This document shows positions 36,201 to 43,035 of a stretch of DNA of 64,000 nucleotides, one piece after another. The notes beneath the pieces are model-generated. The model was not told where the DNA came from and did not search any database. It was given only the letters and a program-made list of their open reading frames with translations. The stretch is taken from the NCBI GenBank assembly GCA_038321615.1, contig JBBQFC010000008.1, positions 1-64,000 on the forward strand. Reading direction: 5' to 3'. Origin of the DNA: JBBQFC01 sp038321615 (GTDB taxonomy: Bacteria; Bacteroidota; Bacteroidia; Flavobacteriales_D; Cryomorphaceae). Positions within the stretch are counted from its first letter, which is position 1. Every line of letters begins with the position of its first letter. The translations under genes were made by a program, and so were the position numbers.

Positions 36201-38540
36201 TGGCAGGCTGAGCGAACAGTTGTTTGCATCTATGACGGTAAGCGTGTAAGGTCCGGCTGACAGATTGCTCACGGCAGTAACATTTTCGCCAGGTGAACTA
36301 CTCCAATTATAATTGTAAGGGGGCGTGCCGCCATTGGCAACCACCGAAGCAGCTCCAGTATTTTCGCCGTTGCAAGCCACAGATGAAACGGAAATAGTTC
36401 CTGATAAGGCAAGAGCCGGTTGTACGATCGTAATCTCAATACCCCCCGAACAGCCATTTACATCGGTGATGGTAGCGGTGTAAATACCAGCAGCCAGATT
36501 TGAAGCTGTCGTGCCGGATTGTGGAGGCAGCGTGTTCCAAAAAACAGAATAAGGGCCTGTTCCACCATTAGGAGCAATGGTTATACTTCCCGAATTTTGG
36601 CCATTGCAAAGTACATCAATTCGCTGCACAAGCGTAGCGCTTACTAAGTTAGGCTGGGTGAGTGTGATGGAAGTCATAACTACACAACTGTTGGCATCGG
36701 TAACGTTCACAGTGTAAGTTCCCGAAACAAGGTTTACAGCTGTTTGGCTCGTCTGTGCATTTGGATCACTCCACAAAAATTGGTAAGGTGGTGTACCTCC
36801 GCTTGGGATCACCGTAGCTTGTCCGTCGTTTGCCTGAAAGCAAGAAACGTTAGCTCCACCGCTGAAAGTAGGGCTGACTACTGCAGCCATTATCGCTGAA
36901 GGTTGTAGTATTGTTGCCGTCAACGACTCGGTGCATCCGGTTTGATCTGTTACCAGCACTGCATAACTTCCCGGTGAGAGATCGGCGATGTTTTGATCAA
37001 TACTCGAAAAGCCATTTGGGCCAACCCATGCAAATCCAAAAGGACCGGTTCCTCCAGAAATGTTTAGGCTTATTGCCCCGTTTGCCAACCCATTGCAGGC
37101 AATGTTAGATACAGTTGCGCTGAGAAATATATCCGTCACGCTTACCAGCGCTTGGGCGCTGGATGAACAGCCGCCAGCAAAAACCACTAGATTGTAGGTT
37201 ATGTTTGCACTTGGGAAAGAGGTCGGTTCCAGAAGTGTTGCATCATTTAAAAAGGTGGCAGGCGACCATTGATAACTTATTCCATCGGTGACAACTGCGA
37301 AAGTAAGGCTGTCGCCAAGGCAAACCACAGATTCGGATGGGGTAATAACTACGCCCAAGGAATCTTGAATAATAAATTCTAAGCTATCTTGTATGGTTCC
37401 TGTACAGAGCGGATTTCCAACGTAAAAGAGCAGAGATTCATTGCCTTCAATGATACCATCGTCGATTGGAATAACATTAATGGACGCCGATGCTTGGTTT
37501 GGAAGGATGGTTATAAACTTAGGCTCATTGGGATCGGGATCCCCGCCTATTTGAACATAGTCGATTCCGTTCTGAGCGGTTCCTTGCAAAAAGTAGGTCA
37601 CTACTAGCGGTAGGCTGGTTACAGGTTGGCGCGTAAAAGTGACCGTGCCACTGTTGCAGCCTTCCACCATATTGTCGATAAGCGCTTCGGTTTCGGCTGT
37701 GATCACAACGCTGTTGCTCTCAATGGCTTCTATGAACACTGCGCTGTCCCATTCGCGGTCGGCTACATCGGCGATAACGAGCTTTAGACGAAAAGTATCG
37801 CATGGGGTAACCACCCTTTGCGCGACCAAATTAAGGGTCCAGCCGTCGTATTGAATTAAGTTGCTAAAACCGAGCGGGTTGAAATGAAAGAACCCGGGGT
37901 TTACAGCGGGAAATCCAATGTCTGGGTTTCCATCGTTTACCGTATTGATTCCCACAGGGTCATTGGTGTTGGGGATCAAGGCCATATTCGAAAGGTTGCC
38001 CAAGCCTGGATCTCCGGTTATTCCAGGGCCACTTATGAAAAACCCAAAGGCGTCGTTGAAAGGAGTGCCTACATATTCGCGGTATTCTTCGCTGGCAAAA
38101 GTGAAATTGAACCGCAGCGTATCGCCCACCGGCACCACATCGAATTCCAAGGCGCACCCGTCGAAGCTGGTTTGCCCGGCCAATATGTCGATGATCGGAT
38201 CGCCAGGAGTGTCCCATTCGGTAGTGGTGCTTTGGCTGGTATTTGGCCCGCGCAAATCGCCCAAACGCCCAGTGGTAAGGACTACTCCGGGAGAATTTGG
38301 AAAATTTGCGATTCCGCTTATGTTGTAGAGGCCGTATGCACTGTCTGCGCATGTCAATATGGGATTGAGAAGTTGCACTCCATTGCCAGCAATGGTTTCT
38401 GCCATGGTTTGCGCGGTCGTGCCGTATTCAAAACTTAGCACCTGTGCTCGCATCGATCCGCTGTGGATGAGCAATCCAGCAATTAACAGTACAAATATTC
38501 CAGTTTTGGTCTTGATTTGAGTGGTGTAACTTGAACTCAT
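30258..38540 (-). CDS. Giant SprB-like adhesin, T9SS type B cargo
   Basis: A 2760-residue secreted protein. In order: signal peptide (1-32), choice-of-anchor L domain (about 40-275; FASEEYREYVGTPFNDAFGF), Calx-beta-like domain (about 285-390), an Ig/PKD-like unit (about 400-465), about 27 SprB-like repeats of 75-90 residues (about 470-2670), and a gliding-motility-type C-terminal domain (about 2674-2760; NGISPNGDGFNDGF, VFNRWGNLVYE). Each repeat has the pattern C-(F/N)G...DG.I...GG..PY.Y.W...G.Y.(L/V)TVTD.NGC. SprB itself is a mobile gliding adhesin, but SprB-like proteins also occur in non-gliding bacteria, so adhesion is inferred and gliding is not shown. It starts 4 bases inside the upstream small gene. 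Confidence 0.92.
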   Translation of the reverse strand: MSSSYTTQIKTKTGIFVLLIAGLLIHSGSMRAQVLSFEYGTTAQTMAETIAGNGVQLLNPILTCADSAYGLYNISGIANFPNSPGVVLTTGRLGDLRGPNTSQSTTTEWDTPGDPIIDILAGQTSFDGCALEFDVVPVGDTLRFNFTFASEEYREYVGTPFNDAFGFFISGPGITGDPGLGNLSNMALIPNTNDPVGINTVNDGNPDIGFPAVNPGFFHFNPLGFSNLIQYDGWTLNLVAQRVVTPCDTFRLKLVIADVADREWDSAVFIEAIESNSVVITAETEALIDNMVEGCNSGTVTFTRQPVTSLPLVVTYFLQGTAQNGIDYVQIGGDPDPNEPKFITILPNQASASINVIPIDDGIIEGNESLLFYVGNPLCTGTIQDSLEFIIQDSLGVVITPSESVVCLGDSLTFAVVTDGISYQWSPATFLNDATLLEPTSFPSANITYNLVVFAGGCSSSAQALVSVTDIFLSATVSNIACNGLANGAISLNISGGTGPFGFAWVGPNGFSSIDQNIADLSPGSYAVLVTDQTGCTESLTATILQPSAIMAAVVSPTFSGGANVSCFQANDGQATVIPSGGTPPYQFLWSDPNAQTSQTAVNLVSGTYTVNVTDANSCVVMTSITLTQPNLVSATLVQRIDVLCNGQNSGSITIAPNGGTGPYSVFWNTLPPQSGTTASNLAAGIYTATITDVNGCSGGIEITIVQPALALSGTISVSSVACNGENTGAASVVANGGTPPYNYNWSSSPGENVTAVSNLSAGPYTLTVIDANNCSLSLPYSIAQPNALTVNLISQANVDCFGNATGALTVGANGGTGPYTYAWNNNPPTSGPTISGLPAGSYTVLVVDANSCESSLTVSVLEPAEFELSTSIDANPSCFDSSDGAITAIVSGGTSPFSFQWNTVPPTLSATLTGASAGSYIVTATDANGCSNQETISLLAPEPIIISITVTNVTCFGASTGVALAIVTGGTQPYAYAWNDPIGQTTQEATGLGAGAYNLVVTDANGCVASISVVITQPSSALTALIDNTIDVLCFDLPNGSATATASGGSGSYSYQWDDPAMQQTATASNLAPGNYSVTITDNNGCPSPVVLIVTISGPNSDLAITAALSSFGGGFNLACFGDTDGSIDVSVSGGTAPYTYLWDLPGLNTSATEDLSNLGLGTYILTVTDSNGCSKDSLFSIAQPTELSVESEVTPSLCFGLPEGGILLSVFGGFAPYTVQWSGPNGFLSNDLLLTNLEGGVYTATITDTNGCSRVESITVPQPDDLLISVEVLSDYNGFNTSCSYSADGSITISAAGGLLPYTYQWNTVNNPNFSDQISISNLAPGAYEIVVIDANGCVQNLTIPLLSPDTIAFAFDASIYPNGFNISCFGAMDGSIDAAVTGGVPAYSLTWTGTGPFGPVSGTSISNLDAGEYLLQVVDLNGCLAEESILLTQPNPFALALSSQLINGFNISCASATDGSIDLVFQGGATPIITNWTGPNGFSSSFGDLFNLGAGEYCVEAIDASGCIQLACITLTEPLPISIQLDAAFYLNGLNLLCGDSQDGQIDATITGGVMPFTYAWLGPLNYTSQDEDIVGLLEGTYCLTVTDMSGCSDSACISLIAPEPTEITAASITAPSCFGAADGAIDVNIIGGDPAFVFAWTGPNGFSANSQNIASLEAGIYCLGITDAVGCEAEMCFNLAEPAPLQLSLIAAQFEGGFEIGCSGDGSGAINAVASGGSSPYDFAWIGPNGFSSGSSNIEGLMAGEYCLTLTDTNNCQVIQCILLEEPIPLSVNPLIGLPDCGEGEPASINLQTGGGTQPYTYNWSNGASTEEVSVLAGQYSVIVSDANGCQLNQSFNILLPSQIQLFLSSPTFAGFNIACNGASTGIINLQVFNASGSTSFSWSGPNGFASSSQNINNLIAGTYCVTVTDALGCTGNQCITLNQATPLEINLSSTANTCNGVMDGSATALIAGGVPTYNISWSGPNGFTANGSVISNLEAGNYCAEVIDQSGCITTSCIDVNNTAALDISLTSPEIGGVNISCFGANSGSIVSIVAGGTPPYTYNWTGPNGYASTDESPNNLFAGTYCLVVTDANQCNLQTCITLTQGASLDISFQSTVYPNGFNVSCGGICDANIDVSVTGGALPLGFSWVGPGGFASNQDDLASVCAGNYLLTITDANGCEQSATVVLTAPPVLMIDLESPTFGGGNEINCFGESTGTILSNLTGGVAPFNYSWTGPAGFTAGTADIASLSAGTYQLVATDSFGCTVTGEITLTEPSAALAAVGSISTFPSGSNISCTGANDGSIATAVNGGTAPYQYNWNGPNGFVSNAANIDGLAPGVYTLVVEDANSCVLTLNLTLTEPPLALSAQLAVLNPLLCNDSNMGSLSVTAAGGSEPYSIAWTGSNGFNATTFQIDNLTAATYSYTLTDENGCVASGNFNLTAPNPILASAEIVNADCQTATGGIALAPTGGTSPYAYLWSNGQETQELSNVSPGIYTVTITDFNNCTQIFDFAVGSFNSLELQALLTDLTCSGDSSGMIDIIVITGTEPIAYFWGGPDGFESESANLENLTAGVYELTADDANGCTLTNQYEINEPNTLVLAQLTSPVYSNGFNLSDFQTGDGTIDAPQVNGGIPAYSYSWTSTNGYQSNDPNAQLNLQAGVYFLTVTDLNGCASTDSITLTEPVPVEMPNGISPNGDGFNDGFTVRGLDNFPANKLIVFNRWGNLVYEETNYRNLTPWTGRNESGEELPEGTYFVVMELTGHENLKGYLEIRR
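30540..37130 (-). repeat. About 27 tandem SprB-like protein repeats
   Basis: The reading frame is built from tandem units of about 230-260 bases. The protein units are clearly homologous but diverged, and I see no long exact DNA repeats between neighbours. Seven units (numbers 13-16 and 18-20 by my count, roughly 32280-34050) carry an extra cysteine pair, in YC(L/V) and (A/Q/S/T)CI(T/S)L. Confidence 0.85.
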
Positions 38541-38893
38541 TGACAGAAAGATTTGATAAGTTCAATTGAAAGCATTCTTATTTCGGCGGTTTGCCAATTT
38601 CGGTTCCAATTCTTCAAGTGCAAGCGTAATTCTGCTTCTATTTCAGGCGTACGCTTAGGGTAGCTGGCAGAAATACGAACTAATACTTCGCCCGATCGCT
38701 CGCAATAAGCCACAAATTCAAATGGAGCCAAATCTTGGCTGAAAGTAGCCGAGTCGAAACCTTTCTCCCCTTCAGAACCGGGTTTCAGCGCATAGGTGCG
38801 GTAGAATTCAGGAGCCGCCGAGTTTTGAGCGAAAGACCAATTGGAATATAGTACCCCGCAAGAAAATAGAATGGTAAAGATTAACCTGCTCAT
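38537..38893 (-). CDS. Small secreted protein heading the adhesin operon
   Basis: A 118-residue protein with a signal peptide (FTILFSCGVLYSNWSFAQ, cleaved after AQN). The mature part has two Cys (in AYCERSG and at the end in KSFCQ) and no recognised domain. Its last 4 bases overlap the start of the giant adhesin gene, so the two are coupled. It could be a periplasmic helper for the adhesin, which is inference from position. Confidence 0.65.
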   Translation of the reverse strand: MSRLIFTILFSCGVLYSNWSFAQNSAAPEFYRTYALKPGSEGEKGFDSATFSQDLAPFEFVAYCERSGEVLVRISASYPKRTPEIEAELRLHLKNWNRNWQTAEIRMLSIELIKSFCQ

Positions 38894-39047
38894 GGATAGG
38901 CTATAATTAAATTAAGCAATCCACAATGCGCGTGAATGCCCTATAAAGGTAGGTTTTCAGACATGCCTTGGCAGCGGTCTCTCAACAAGTTTTGAAAAGC
39001 GAAATATCAATAACTGTTAATAATTATTAATGTCTCTCTTGCTCATC

Positions 39048-39791
39048 TCATGAAGCAAGTGCGCGCTGCTTTAGGGCTTCAAAGAGAATTATTCCTGTCG
39101 CTACAGACACGTTGAGAGAAGCCGTTTTTCCGGCCATAGGAATGCGTATGCTGGTGGTGGCGCCCTGAAGATTATTCTTGCTAATCCCATCATCTTCCGA
39201 TCCCATCATTAACGCAAAAGGCTTATCCAGGTCGGCTTCAAAATAAGGCTCTTCGCCATTTTCAAAACAAGCTATGATCTCAATGCCACTTTCGGTGAGA
39301 AAGTTGATGGTTTGAACGATGGAAGGTACCCTGCAAATCGGAATGCGCAATGCAGCGCCAGCCGAAGTTTTTATGGAATCAGCATTAATTTGAGCCGCAC
39401 CCTTAGCGGGAATTATAATAGCATGAACACCAGCACATTCAGCGCTGCGACAAATGGCTCCGAAATTTCGAACGTCTGATATGCGATCGAGAATCAACAG
39501 AAATGGTGTCTCACCCTTTTCGTACAAGGCAGGCAAAAGCCATTCTATATTGCTGAATTCGATGGGCGAGATGCTGGTTACCACTCCTTGATGGTTACCC
39601 CGTGTAAATTGATCGAGCTTGGCCTTCGGTACGTATTGAAATGGAATTTCGCCCCGTTTCAATTGAGAAACCACTCCTTGGGTCGTTTCAGGATTCATCC
39701 CTCTTTGAATCCAAACCTTGTCGATGGTTTTACCAGCATCTATGGCTTCGAGTAGCGGGTGGATTCCAAAAATGTATTGTTCTTTCTTCAT
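39048..39791 (-). CDS. rlmB: 23S rRNA (guanosine-2'-O)-methyltransferase, TrmH/RlmB type
   Basis: A 247-residue SpoU-family methyltransferase. The N-terminal substrate-binding domain begins YIFGIHPLLEAIDAGK. The knotted catalytic domain has motif 1 ISDVRNFGAICRSAEC, motif 2 FALMMGSEDDGIS and motif 3 IRIPMAGKTASLNVSVATGI. RlmB methylates G2251 of 23S rRNA in E. coli. The exact target here is inferred. Last gene of a five-gene operon, 3 bases after its neighbour. Confidence 0.9.
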   Translation of the reverse strand: MKKEQYIFGIHPLLEAIDAGKTIDKVWIQRGMNPETTQGVVSQLKRGEIPFQYVPKAKLDQFTRGNHQGVVTSISPIEFSNIEWLLPALYEKGETPFLLILDRISDVRNFGAICRSAECAGVHAIIIPAKGAAQINADSIKTSAGAALRIPICRVPSIVQTINFLTESGIEIIACFENGEEPYFEADLDKPFALMMGSEDDGISKNNLQGATTSIRIPMAGKTASLNVSVATGIILFEALKQRALAS

Positions 39792-39794
39792 TTG

Positions 39795-41078
39795 CTAGTA
39801 GATTCGGCCATCGCGCCAAGCGTTCACGGCTCTGTACCATGATGGTTTGTAAAAGTCTTCCCGATTTAATCGGAAGTCGTTATCGGTAAAAGGATTGATT
39901 ACTGTAACGAAATTGAAGGTAATAGACAGGGGGTTGTTCTCTTCTCCATATATCCAGCGCTCTACCAGCTCGGTACTGTATACCTTATTGGGCTTACCAT
40001 GTACAATGTACACTAAGCCACGGTCTGATTTCCAGCCGTCTACGTGGCTGCTAAAGTATTTATTCGAATATTCCACTCGACTGTAATATGCCTTTATACA
40101 AGCTTTCGCACGATCTTTGCCGCCCGCCCAATTGACCCAAATTTTTTCAAACTCAGCTCGATCATAATCGCTGCTGTGAATCTTTTTGTATTCGTTGTTG
40201 CTCAGCAGATACCTGAAAGGCTCGATCATATTTTTCACAGTCGTAACCTTAGGAAACTCGGATTCTGACACAAAAAGCGATAATCCTTTTTTTGAGGTAG
40301 TGTCAATACGAAAGTGATAGAATCCTTCGCGCGCTGATTTAAGTGTCAGTTCGTTTTCTAAGTTCGGCTTGAGATAGAAAATAGAATCGGGTTGATAGTC
40401 GAAGGAATCCGGATTGTACTCGATAAATGGGGGAGGAGGCAGTGGGAATTCCCTGTTGTAGTAGTCCACCCTAATTTTTGTGGTGCCCGTATTTATTGCG
40501 TACGACAGGATTTTATAGGTGCGCTTTGGGCTTATGCGGTCTCCAAAAATGGCCAAATCTGAACTATCATTGATGACCAAAAAATTACTTCGGTCGTCGC
40601 TATCAATTCGGTTTAAATCGGTGTAATTTGGGTATGATTGCTGCCGCTGCACATCTTTCACATTAAAATCAACCCGATAGGTGCTTCCGCGGGGCAGATA
40701 CATGCGGGTGGCAGCTTGCAGCGTTTTTGCAAGCCGGGCTTCATCCCGATCTATAATTCTTATACTTTTTGAAGGTATGGCTGCCCCATCTGCTGTTTTA
40801 TTTTGAACGTTGATCTCTATGACTACTACGGCAGCCAAATCTCCAGTTTCGGTGCGGGCGTAAAGCAGTCTTTCGGTGTTTAATCTGAATAAAAAGTCAA
40901 CGCTATCGGGCAGAGATTGAAACGCTTTGAATTGGAATTCCGGATCGTTTGGCGATTCAGCAAATGATCGGGATACGAGCTCCTGTTTGAAGGCTTTCTC
41001 GTTGGAGCATCCAGCTAAAACGAACGCTGCAAGTAAGGTAATGATCAAAAATCTGCGCTCGATAAAAGATCTTCTCAT
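39795..41078 (-). CDS. GWxTD-domain lipoprotein
   Basis: A 427-residue lipoprotein (lipobox VLAGC, Cys23). The C-terminal part carries a GWxTD-type domain: WVNWAGGKDRAKACIKAYYSR leads to GWKSDRGLVYIVHGKPNKVY at about 355-374, with GWKSD in place of the usual GWxTD. The middle is beta-rich. Domain function is not established. Its start overlaps the rmuC stop by 4 bases. Confidence 0.8.
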   Translation of the reverse strand: MRRSFIERRFLIITLLAAFVLAGCSNEKAFKQELVSRSFAESPNDPEFQFKAFQSLPDSVDFLFRLNTERLLYARTETGDLAAVVVIEINVQNKTADGAAIPSKSIRIIDRDEARLAKTLQAATRMYLPRGSTYRVDFNVKDVQRQQSYPNYTDLNRIDSDDRSNFLVINDSSDLAIFGDRISPKRTYKILSYAINTGTTKIRVDYYNREFPLPPPPFIEYNPDSFDYQPDSIFYLKPNLENELTLKSAREGFYHFRIDTTSKKGLSLFVSESEFPKVTTVKNMIEPFRYLLSNNEYKKIHSSDYDRAEFEKIWVNWAGGKDRAKACIKAYYSRVEYSNKYFSSHVDGWKSDRGLVYIVHGKPNKVYSTELVERWIYGEENNPLSITFNFVTVINPFTDNDFRLNREDFYKPSWYRAVNAWRDGRIY

Positions 41079-42418
41079 TCGCCGGAAATTAAAAAATTAT
41101 CGCTCAATTTTTTATTGGCTTTCACGCCCAGATCTTCCAGTTGCTGAGCTTGACTTACTAAGCTTCCGCGGCCTTCGCTCAATTTGCCCATAGCTTGGTG
41201 GTAAGCTTTTTCTGACCGATCGAGGTGTTCCCCGACTTTCTTCAGATCGTCGGTGAAGTTGATGAATTTATCGAGCAAGAGTTTGCCACGGTTTGCAATT
41301 TCAATGGCATTTTTATTCTGATTTTCGTGCTTCCAAGTCGATTTTATAATGCGAAGCGATGCTAAGAGCGTGGAAGGGCTGGTCAAAATAATATGGTTTT
41401 CATACGCTTCGGCAAATAGCGTTGGATCTTTGCCGAGGGCTAATATATACGCTGGCTCGATAGGGATGAACATCAATATAAAGTCGAGTTGATACCCATC
41501 GCCCAAATCTTGATAGTTCTTATCGGCCAGGTTTCGGATGTGGTTTCTTATCGAATTGACGTGTTCTTTTAAATATTGGTCGCGCAGTTGCTGATCGTTC
41601 TCCGCATTCTGCCGCTCGTAATGGGTCAGCGATACTTTGCTGTCTATTATGATGTACTTCGACTCTGGCAGCTTCACGATTACATCGGGTTGGAAACGCT
41701 TGCCTTCGGTGGTGGTAAACGATTTTTGAACGTCGTACTCTCGGCCCTTCATTAAGCCGCTGCCCTCGAGAATAGTCTCAAGAATCATTTCCCCCCAATT
41801 GCCTTGGGTCTTGGAGTCATTTTTTAACGCCTTTGTTAGATTCTCCGCTTCCTGCGTCATGCGGAGGCTCGTGTCTTTAAGTTGTTTTAATTCCAGTCGT
41901 AAATTGCTTGTTTCGGTTAGGCTGCTGGTATGCGTTTCTTCCACTTTTTTCTGAAACTCAAGAATGCGATCGCGCAGAGGAGTTAGCACAGCGTCGAGCG
42001 AGATTTTATTTTGTGATGTGAATTTTGCGCTCTTCTCGTCAAAAATCCGATTTGCCAAATTTTCAAACTCTTTGGTAAACTTGGTTTCGAGTTGTTCGCG
42101 TTCTTTAAGCTGATTTTGAAGGGTGCTTTCCAGCGATCTTTTTTCGGCTTCCAGTCTCGCGGTTTCTGCCGTTTGGAGGGTGAGTTTATCCTGTATACTG
42201 CGCTCTCTTTTTGTCCATTCTTCCCGTTGATTTCTCCAAATATCTTCCTGCATCGACAGACCCGCGATTTTTTGGTTCGCTTGCTGAAGTTGCTCGAGCG
42301 TTGTTCTGTTTTGTTCGAGTCTCGGTCGCAACACCAACCAGCATACAAGTGCGCCCAGAAGAGTTGCTATGAGTACAAGTCCAAGTGTTTCTATCATCGT
42401 CATTCCGGCCTCATTCAA
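41075..42418 (-). CDS. rmuC: DNA recombination protein RmuC homologue
   Basis: A 447-residue protein with one N-terminal membrane helix (LVLIATLLGALVCWLVL), a coiled coil (about 30-190) and the RmuC nuclease-like domain (about 200-420; LKNDSKTQGNWGEMILETIL, KRFQPDVIVKLPESKYIIIDSK, MFIPIEPAYILAL). RmuC limits inversions at short repeats in E. coli. The gene overlaps both neighbours by 4 bases. Confidence 0.92.
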   Translation of the reverse strand: MNEAGMTMIETLGLVLIATLLGALVCWLVLRPRLEQNRTTLEQLQQANQKIAGLSMQEDIWRNQREEWTKRERSIQDKLTLQTAETARLEAEKRSLESTLQNQLKEREQLETKFTKEFENLANRIFDEKSAKFTSQNKISLDAVLTPLRDRILEFQKKVEETHTSSLTETSNLRLELKQLKDTSLRMTQEAENLTKALKNDSKTQGNWGEMILETILEGSGLMKGREYDVQKSFTTTEGKRFQPDVIVKLPESKYIIIDSKVSLTHYERQNAENDQQLRDQYLKEHVNSIRNHIRNLADKNYQDLGDGYQLDFILMFIPIEPAYILALGKDPTLFAEAYENHIILTSPSTLLASLRIIKSTWKHENQNKNAIEIANRGKLLLDKFINFTDDLKKVGEHLDRSEKAYHQAMGKLSEGRGSLVSQAQQLEDLGVKANKKLSDNFLISGE

Positions 42419-43035
42419 TTGTTGAGAATGATTACAAAGGTATCAACTTCAACCCGATCGAAGAGATCAATAACTTCCGCATTCGACATGCGGATGCAGC
42501 CTTTGCTGGCCGGGGTGCCAAGTAGTCCTTCTTCGTGCGTACCGTGTATAAATATGCCTCTTGAATAAGAATCTACTCCCGTCCCCGAATTTTTATTGGG
42601 TTCCAAGCCCCGCAAATGCAAGATTCTGGAAGTGATTATATCCTTGTTTGTGGCAAGCGCTTCTTGAATAGGTGCCCATTCGGTACCCGTTGGTACCTTG
42701 TGTTTAATCACGGTGTTTATCGGAACTCCAGCGCCTACTTTTTCTGCTATCTGATGCAATCCATCTGGAGTTTGAAAACTACCCGATGCGTATCCGATTC
42801 CTTTCTTTGATGCCGAAATGAGATAGGTCTTTAGAATTTTTCCCCCTGCTACCACGTAGAGTTTTTGCGATTTGGCCGCCACATAAATAAAGGTTTCGAA
42901 ATTTACTTCCTTATATTTTACCTGAAGGTATTCCCGTAGAAAGGAAACCATGTCGTCTCTATCCGCTTCCTGCGATTTTGCCAGCGATGCATGGCCAAGC
43001 AATGCGAGAAGGATGATGAATTTTTTAAACATCAA
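42415..43035 (-). CDS. L,D-transpeptidase (YkuD family)
   Basis: A 206-residue periplasmic enzyme with a signal peptide (LLALLGHASLAKS). The catalytic signature is present: GIFIHGTHEEGLLGTPASKG followed by CIRM, with catalytic Cys in SKGCIRMSNAEV and the upstream His of HGT. These enzymes form 3-3 peptidoglycan cross-links or attach proteins to peptidoglycan. Family length and motif order are normal. It overlaps the barrel gene upstream by 4 bases. Confidence 0.9.
   Translation of the reverse strand: MMFKKFIILLALLGHASLAKSQEADRDDMVSFLREYLQVKYKEVNFETFIYVAAKSQKLYVVAGGKILKTYLISASKKGIGYASGSFQTPDGLHQIAEKVGAGVPINTVIKHKVPTGTEWAPIQEALATNKDIITSRILHLRGLEPNKNSGTGVDSYSRGIFIHGTHEEGLLGTPASKGCIRMSNAEVIDLFDRVEVDTFVIILNN

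Noticed and set aside
30540..37130. Repeat array considered as CRISPR or other DNA array
   Set aside because: The repeats are long, diverged and in frame. They are protein repeats of the adhesin.
37884..38438. Plus-strand frame opposite the adhesin N-terminus
   Set aside because: Antisense to the choice-of-anchor L domain, which is clearly the real coding frame.
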